From CAYPOY01 sp964412395 (GTDB lineage Bacteria > Chloroflexota > Anaerolineae > B4-G1): 26,084 nt of DNA. The DNA lies in contig CAYPOY010000029.1 in NCBI GenBank assembly GCA_964412395.1, positions 1-26,084 of the forward strand. Reading direction: 5' to 3'. The notes under the pieces are model-generated. The model saw only the letters and a list, made by a program, of their open reading frames with translations. It made no database searches and was not told the origin of the DNA. Of this stretch, positions 22,447 through 26,084 are shown one piece after another; position 1 is the first letter of the stretch, and every line of letters begins with the position of its first letter. The translations under genes were made by a program, and so were the position numbers.

Positions 22447-23400
22447 GAATTGAAGTAGTAGGTCACGCCCTTGATGAGTGACAGGCCGGTGTGGGTGATC
22501 TCGGTGCTGGTGTCCACCGATTGCCATCCGATGACGTCGGCACCTCCAGCCCAGGTGCCGATGCTGTACTGGTATTCGGTGATGCCCGAGTCAGGGTCAG
22601 AAGCCGACCAGATAGCGTGTAGGTGGTCGTCGTAAGGTGTGCAAGTGCCATCATCCACGACTACCGGCGTGGTGGGGGCGGTAAAGTCATTGGGAGTGGC
22701 CGCTGCTTCGCTGCCATAGTCCAACTCGCGCAGGTCGGTGGTGAGGATTTTGACCACGTAGTAGTAAGCAGTACCATTGGTGACACTCGTGTCGGTGCAG
22801 GAGGCGGTGGTGAGAATGGTAGTATTGGTACGAGTGTAGGGCCCGCCGCTCTGGGTGGCCCGGTAGACGTTGTAACCGGCCAGGGTTTCTATGTCACTGG
22901 GGGGCCAGGAGAGCGCGACGTAACTATAGCCTGGTTCAGCGTTGATGCTGGCGGCGCGGATGGTGGCGATCTCAAAGGTAAAGCTGGTGTCTTGGGGAAT
23001 CTCTATCCCGTCGTCGGCTCCCACTGCTCCGGCCACCCGTACTCGTTGCACGCCATCGCCGGTGTAGTAGGTGACGTCATAAGTGCCTACCCATTGGGTG
23101 GAACTAACCCAACTACCAGCCACAACGTGGGTATCCATCGTCGGGCTGATACCGAAAGTGACGGTAGGGGAAACTGTGGGCGACATCGGCTTGGAGAAAT
23201 CGAGAGTGAAGGTGACCGGAACTTTGCTCACGGGGCTGATAGGTACGATAGTCAGATTGTACAGCAAAGCCGGGGCGAGGGTGTCGGGATCGGTCAGGGG
23301 AGGGGTATAGGTGATCACACCCGTATTGGCGTCCGGCGTGCAGCCAAAGGACAGGTCGTGGCAGTCCCAGAGGTAACGACGATTTCCGTGCCAACGCCAG
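22447..23400 (-). pseudogene. Fragment of an exported FN3/Ig-like repeat protein
   Basis: On the minus strand a long open frame (from about 23400 to 22447) encodes beta-rich extracellular domains: LTFTLDFSKPMSPT-like bacterial Ig region (VPVTFTLDFSKPMSPTVSP), GDGVQRVRVAGAVGADDG, then a fibronectin type III domain (SINAEPGYSYVALSWPPSDI, LAGYNVYRATQSGGPYTRT, YYYVVKILTT) and the start of another (GITEYQYSIGTWAGGADVIG). It has no start: upstream a frameshift near 23335 is needed to continue, and it has no signal peptide. At 22447 the last FN3 strand (GVTYYFN) is cut and random sequence follows. This is the remnant of a large surface or secreted protein. Confidence 0.75.
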
Positions 23401-23536
23401 CGCCGGTGGATTGCAGCCGATACGCATACGCATCTCCCTCCATGGGCATGCCTTCACGGTAGGCGAGCAGTATCCTTTCAATAAATTGGGGTAGGGGCAG
23501 GTCTTGTACCTGCGGGAGCCTCTCCATCCGCATCAT
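23315..23536 (-). pseudogene. Short open frame upstream of the FN3 fragment
   Basis: Reads RLPQVQDLPLPQFIERILLA and YRLQSTGAGVGTEIVVTSGT before losing similarity. It overlaps the FN3 fragment in another frame (frameshift zone 23320-23360). The part from GDAYAYRLQSTGAG may belong to the same exported protein; the first part is unrecognised and spans a GCAGGT...ACCTGC hairpin. Confidence 0.3.
23497..23513. repeat. Inverted repeat GCAGGT-CTTGT-ACCTGC
   Basis: A 6-bp stem with a 5-nt loop embedded in a G-rich stretch. It looks like a short dispersed palindromic element and lies in the zone between two unrelated gene pieces. Confidence 0.4.
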
Positions 23537-23539
23537 TTG

Positions 23540-23668
23540 GTTTCTATGCAGTCAGATGGCGCGTTAAACAACTGTCTCAACCCGGCCGTCTCCGCCGTTT
23601 CCTGCGCTGGCTGACGTCCAACGGCGGCACATTGCTGCTGGTGGCGGTGTTGGTGCCACCGTTGGGGT
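23540..23668 (+). pseudogene. Possible C-terminal piece of a membrane protein
   Basis: One plus-strand frame reads FYAVRWRVKQLSQPGRLRR, then LRWLTSNGGTLLLVAVLVPP before a stop at about 23668: a basic stretch followed by a hydrophobic helix. No start codon or family could be recognised. Could be chance. Confidence 0.25.
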
Positions 23669-23680
23669 AAGAGTAAGCAA

Positions 23681-24172
23681 TCAGCCCTTCAGCAGTTGTT
23701 CAATCTCTTGAACCAGGAACGGCAGGTTGGGCTTGGTGAACGAGAGTTCGGGCGCGGGGATACGGTGATGCTTGATGTCGGGGGGAATGTGCTTGTGATG
23801 GGGCTCGGTGGCGGCCAAGGCAGGGTCGTGGGGGTGCGAGAACGAATCGTACCAGTACAGCTTCTCTTTGTGGGGATGTGCAGGCGCGCAATATTCAGCA
23901 GCCGACGATTCAACAAGTTGGCCCATCGTCAATCTGCTGCGGGACACCTCGTAGCCGTAGTGTTCAATCTCCCCACGAGTGAGAAAGGTCAAGTGTTCCA
24001 GCACGCACAGCACGATGTAAGCATCAAACAGCAAAAATCCCTCGACGCGACCAAAGTACGCACCGGAGGGAATGTAGACCAGCGTGGAATGCCTGATGCT
24101 GGGATATTGCGCGGTCAGCGTGTACAGGAAGCGCTCATACGTCTCGCGGGTGTGCAGGGGGTTATCGGGCAT
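23681..24172 (-). CDS. TumE-like toxin (DUF6516 family)
   Basis: A 163-aa protein from the ATG at 24172 (MPDNPLHTRETYERF); the frame is open further upstream but that part overlaps the antitoxin gene. I recognise the TumE/DUF6516 pattern: YIPSGAYFGRVEGFLLFDAY, then EKLYWYDSFSHPHDPALA, the His-rich EPHHKHIPPDIKHHRIP and a C-terminal LPFLVQEIEQLL. Family members are annotated as toxins of two-gene toxin-antitoxin systems. The gene follows its partner by 5 bp on the same strand and shares its promoter. It appears intact, in contrast to nearly everything around it. Confidence 0.75.
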   Translation of the reverse strand: MPDNPLHTRETYERFLYTLTAQYPSIRHSTLVYIPSGAYFGRVEGFLLFDAYIVLCVLEHLTFLTRGEIEHYGYEVSRSRLTMGQLVESSAAEYCAPAHPHKEKLYWYDSFSHPHDPALAATEPHHKHIPPDIKHHRIPAPELSFTKPNLPFLVQEIEQLLKG

Positions 24173-24177
24173 CGACG

Positions 24178-24453
24178 CTATGCCGCTGCAAGTTGGAGGC
24201 GAATGCGCGCGGCGGCCGGCTGGCGGGCGCTCAACCGTTGGTACGCCTGTTCTAACTTTTGCCGCGTCTGGTAGAGCGCCGCCCATTCGATGAACTCCAT
24301 CCGGTATTCATCGTAGGCGTCGAATTCGGACAGTTCGCCACTGGTGAAAGCCTGGTAGAATTCGTGAGATAGGACACCGTACTTGCTTTCGAAGCGGCGC
24401 AACTGTTTTTCAATGGTGCCGATGTCGTCAACCAATTCACGCAACTCGACCAT
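24178..24453 (-). CDS. Antitoxin partner of the TumE-like toxin
   Basis: A 91-aa, almost fully helical protein (MVELRELVDDIGTIEKQLRR, FESKYGVLSHEFYQAFTSGE, then EFIEWAALYQTRQKLEQAYQ). It matches what I know of small helical proteins encoded just before TumE/DUF6516 toxins; no DNA-binding motif is evident. ATG at 24453 with GGAGGAG about 8 nt upstream, a strong ribosome binding site suited to antitoxin excess. The C-terminus (ARQPAAARIRLQLAAA) is low-complexity. First gene of the pair, under the promoter at 24501-24529. Confidence 0.72.
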   Translation of the reverse strand: MVELRELVDDIGTIEKQLRRFESKYGVLSHEFYQAFTSGELSEFDAYDEYRMEFIEWAALYQTRQKLEQAYQRLSARQPAAARIRLQLAAA

Positions 24454-24500
24454 CGCCCTGCTCCTCCAGGAGGTGCTTATGGTAAGCTAGACCTGACTAC

Positions 24501-24529
24501 ATTATACTTTCGTTTGATGTATCCGTCAA
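24501..24529 (-). promoter_or_regulatory. Near-consensus promoter of the toxin-antitoxin pair
   Basis: On the minus strand TTGACG (24529-24524) and TATAAT (24506-24501) are exactly 17 bp apart, 11 of 12 consensus bases. It is the strongest sigma-70 match in the window. The start codon is about 48 bp below the -10. Confidence 0.78.
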
Positions 24530-24531
24530 AC

Positions 24532-24545
24532 GGGAGCTTGCTCCC
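24532..24545. repeat. Palindrome GGGAGCTTGCTCCC beside the toxin-antitoxin promoter
   Basis: A perfect 14-bp inverted repeat two bases upstream of the -35 box (minus-strand sense). It may be an operator for autoregulation or a dispersed palindrome. Confidence 0.5.
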
Positions 24546-24664
24546 AGAACCGATCAAGCGTATCAGAAGGTACAACAAATGAACGAGCAGAAGAGTCTTA
24601 TTCACTACCTTGTGGAAGCATACGACCGCTACCGCGCGGACAGGCGCGCGGCCCCAGCGGAGGG

Positions 24665-25016
24665 GGTAGCTCCACAGAACAGGTGTGGGCCAAGCCACTG
24701 GCAAGCCCCGCCAGCGCCCCCGGCCCTAGCGCCACCACCGTCAACTACCAGGGCCTCCTGGCCGATAGCGGAGGCAACCCGCTGGACGGCACCTACGGGA
24801 TGACCTTCGCGCTGTACGACGCCTCCACCGGTGGCAACCTGATGTGGGGGCCGGAGAGCCACGCGGCCGTGCCGGTGAGCGAGGAACTGTTCAGCGTGGG
24901 GCTGGGCAGCCAGACCAGCGGCGGCATCCCGACCAGCACCTGGAACGGGGACCGCTACCTGGAGATCACGGTGGGTGGAGAGACGCTGATATCATCTCCA
25001 GTCCCAGTGGCCAGAT
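24665..25016 (+). pseudogene. Fragment of an exported protein N-terminal region
   Basis: In one frame: GGGSSTEQVWAKPLASPASA, then TTVNYQGLLADSGGNPLDGT, YGMTFALYDASTGGNLMWGP and LGSQTSGGIPTSTWNGDRYL. This NYQG-L-DSxGNPLxGTY module is common near the N-terminus of secreted proteins in Chloroflexota and other phyla. There is no start codon or signal peptide in frame; an unrelated short frame (from 24579, MNEQKSLIHYLVEAYDRYRA) runs into it. It stops at 25017 just where the usual continuation would follow. Confidence 0.65.
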
Positions 25017-25052
25017 AGGGGTCAACAGTGCCACCTTCCAGTGAACAGGTTC

Positions 25053-25320
25053 AGACGCCTACCTCGGGCCTGGTGTACAGTTACAAGCCAGACGGTTACT
25101 CCGACCGCCGGCTCCGACCCCAGCGCTATCGCCCCGGCGGATGGTTATGCTCAGTACTATTTGAACGTCACCGCTCGCGACAACGTGGATCACGAATCCG
25201 AGTTGTCCACCTTTGGCGTGCTGTACGACGGCGCCATTCCACCATTGTCCTGCAGATCAACGACGGCGCTGACACCACCAACCAGACCAGTGTGTTGGCT
25301 CTCATCAGCTCCATCCTGTA
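25053..25320 (+). pseudogene. Frameshifted piece of an exported beta-rich protein
   Basis: Two frames give protein-like text: TPTAGSDPSAIAPADGYAQY, YLNVTARDNVDHESELSTFG, VLYDGA, then in another frame TIVLQINDGADTTNQTSV. These look like strands of FN3/Ig-like modules ahead of the peptidase fragment that follows. At least one frameshift lies near 25240. Confidence 0.5.
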
Positions 25321-25321
25321 G

Positions 25322-25702
25322 ACACTGGTGGTGGCAGGTGTGCACGGCCACGACCGCCTGGGCGAGGGTGGCATCTGGCGCTACCTGGTCCAGCCTGACG
25401 GGGTCTACACAGACGGGATCAACCGCTGGTACCTGGAAGAGAAGAACAGCGGCGATCCCGAGACACTGACGGCCTATGTCCTCTGGGCACAAGAAGAGTA
25501 CCCGGCCGATCACTACTACCTGGTCGTCGCCGACCACGGACACGGCATTCAGGGCCTGGCCTGGGATAACACCAGCAGTGGCGATTATCTGACGCTGCCG
25601 GAACTGCGCGTCGCCTTGCAGCATGGCACGGACAACGGTTTGCTCAGGATTGATGTGTTGCACCTGGATGCCTGCCTGATGGGCATGCTCGAGGTGGCGT
25701 AG
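25322..25702 (+). pseudogene. Clostripain-family (C11) peptidase fragment
   Basis: The central part of a C11 cysteine peptidase: WRYLVQPDGVYTDGINRWYL, DPETLTAYVLWAQEEYPADH, catalytic His region YLVVADHGHGIQGLAWD (about 25520-25567) and catalytic Cys region HLDACLMGMLEVA (about 25660-25699). It is cut by a stop at 25700-25702 directly after the Cys motif, where the normal enzyme continues for more than 100 residues. The 5' side begins inside the domain without a start or signal peptide. Both dyad residues remain, but the fold cannot be complete. Confidence 0.82.
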
Positions 25703-25734
25703 GGTAATTCTTTATACCGCCGCAGGGGGGCCTG

Positions 25735-26084
25735 TCAATCGGAGAGCCACTCGGCCGCCGCTTTCGGGAGTAGCGCCACCGATCCCCAGCGCACGGTCGG
25801 ATCAGGCAGCGAATCTGTGAACAACTGGCCGTAACTCTTCGTCAGCAGTCGCTTGTCGAAGACCGCCACAATGCCCCGGTCGGTGCGGGTGCGGATCAGC
25901 CGCCCGAAGCCCTGCAGGAAGCGCAGGATGGTCTCCGGCACGGCATACTCGAAGAAGGGCTGGTCGAAGGTCTCGGCCCGGGCGGCGAAGATGGGGTCGC
26001 TGGGGACGCTGAAGGGGAGTTTGGCGATCGCCAGGCAACTGAGCGGTTCGCCCGGCACGTCCACCCCCTCCCAGAAACTGCGCG
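25735..26084 (-). CDS. DinG-like superfamily 2 helicase, C-terminal part (gene continues past the window)
   Basis: The minus-strand frame is open from the window edge to the stop at 25735. It encodes RSFWEGVDVPGEPLSCLAIA (helicase motif V region), KLPFSVPSDPIFAARAETFD, and motif VI LQGFGRLIRTRTDRGIVAVF, typical of the C-terminal domain of DinG/XPD-type ATP-dependent DNA helicases. Any GTG near 26064 is internal; the true start and the ATPase domain lie beyond base 26084. It ends normally, 32 bp from the clostripain remnant on the other strand. Confidence 0.9.
   Translation of the reverse strand, partial: RSFWEGVDVPGEPLSCLAIAKLPFSVPSDPIFAARAETFDQPFFEYAVPETILRFLQGFGRLIRTRTDRGIVAVFDKRLLTKSYGQLFTDSLPDPTVRWGSVALLPKAAAEWLSD

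Noticed and set aside
22623..23462. Plus-strand open frame of 279 codons
   Set aside because: It is antisense to the FN3 fragment, whose domain motifs are clear; the plus frame is Gly/Val-rich without any motif.
22160..23540. Complete insertion sequence or prophage behind the rearranged region
   Set aside because: No transposase, integrase, terminal inverted repeats with target duplication, or phage structural gene could be found between the fragments.

Overview
The window is GC-rich, densely coded DNA with many 4-nt start/stop overlaps and divergent operons. It most likely comes from a chromosome of the phylum Chloroflexota, perhaps Anaerolineae or a relative. This rests on gene content only: MoxR/DUF58/DUF4129 operons, a bacterial Qng1 (DUF2419) queuosine-salvage protein, a C1B aminopeptidase, MalT-like ATPase remnants and FN3/clostripain exported-protein remnants. 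No rRNA, tRNA or other marker gene is present, so the assignment is an inference.

Left part (1-13410). An ABC-2 exporter operon (ATPase cut by the window edge, then two paralogous permeases) is followed by a small conserved protein. Next comes a decayed MalT/LuxR-type regulator joined to a TPR fragment. A clear promoter with an embedded palindrome then starts an overlapping operon: methylglyoxal synthase, an MFS transporter and a TVP38/VTT membrane protein. This operon runs head-on into a MoxR-DUF58 operon on the minus strand. About 200 bp away a second, paralogous MoxR-DUF58 operon, with an added DUF4129 membrane protein, runs on the plus strand. The two operons diverge from a shared promoter region.

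Middle part (13411-20009). This holds a dihydropyrimidinase-type amidohydrolase with a strong promoter and a tandem in-frame insertion, a MgtC/DUF4010 membrane protein, an adenine deaminase and a PepC/bleomycin-hydrolase family peptidase. Two PIN-toxin pieces and a second hydantoinase tail lie as debris around the MgtC gene. The theme is nucleobase and peptide salvage or catabolism.

Right part (20010-26084). A minus-strand group encodes an unrecognised 212-aa protein and the Qng1 queuosine-salvage hydrolase, preceded by a 5'-truncated HepT toxin. From about 22200 to 25700 the DNA is a gene graveyard: FN3 and clostripain (C11) pieces of exported proteins in several frames and on both strands, with short palindromes at or near some of the breaks. 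In the middle sits an apparently intact TumE-like toxin-antitoxin pair with a near-consensus promoter. The window ends inside a DinG-like helicase gene.

The most unusual pattern is a set of four heptanucleotide (7-bp period) arrays with unrelated unit sequences. Three lie just upstream of a gene start, next to the promoter or ribosome binding site, and one lies at a convergent gene junction. They resemble the short tandemly repeated repetitive (STRR) heptamers known from filamentous cyanobacteria. No CRISPR array, complete insertion sequence or prophage was seen.
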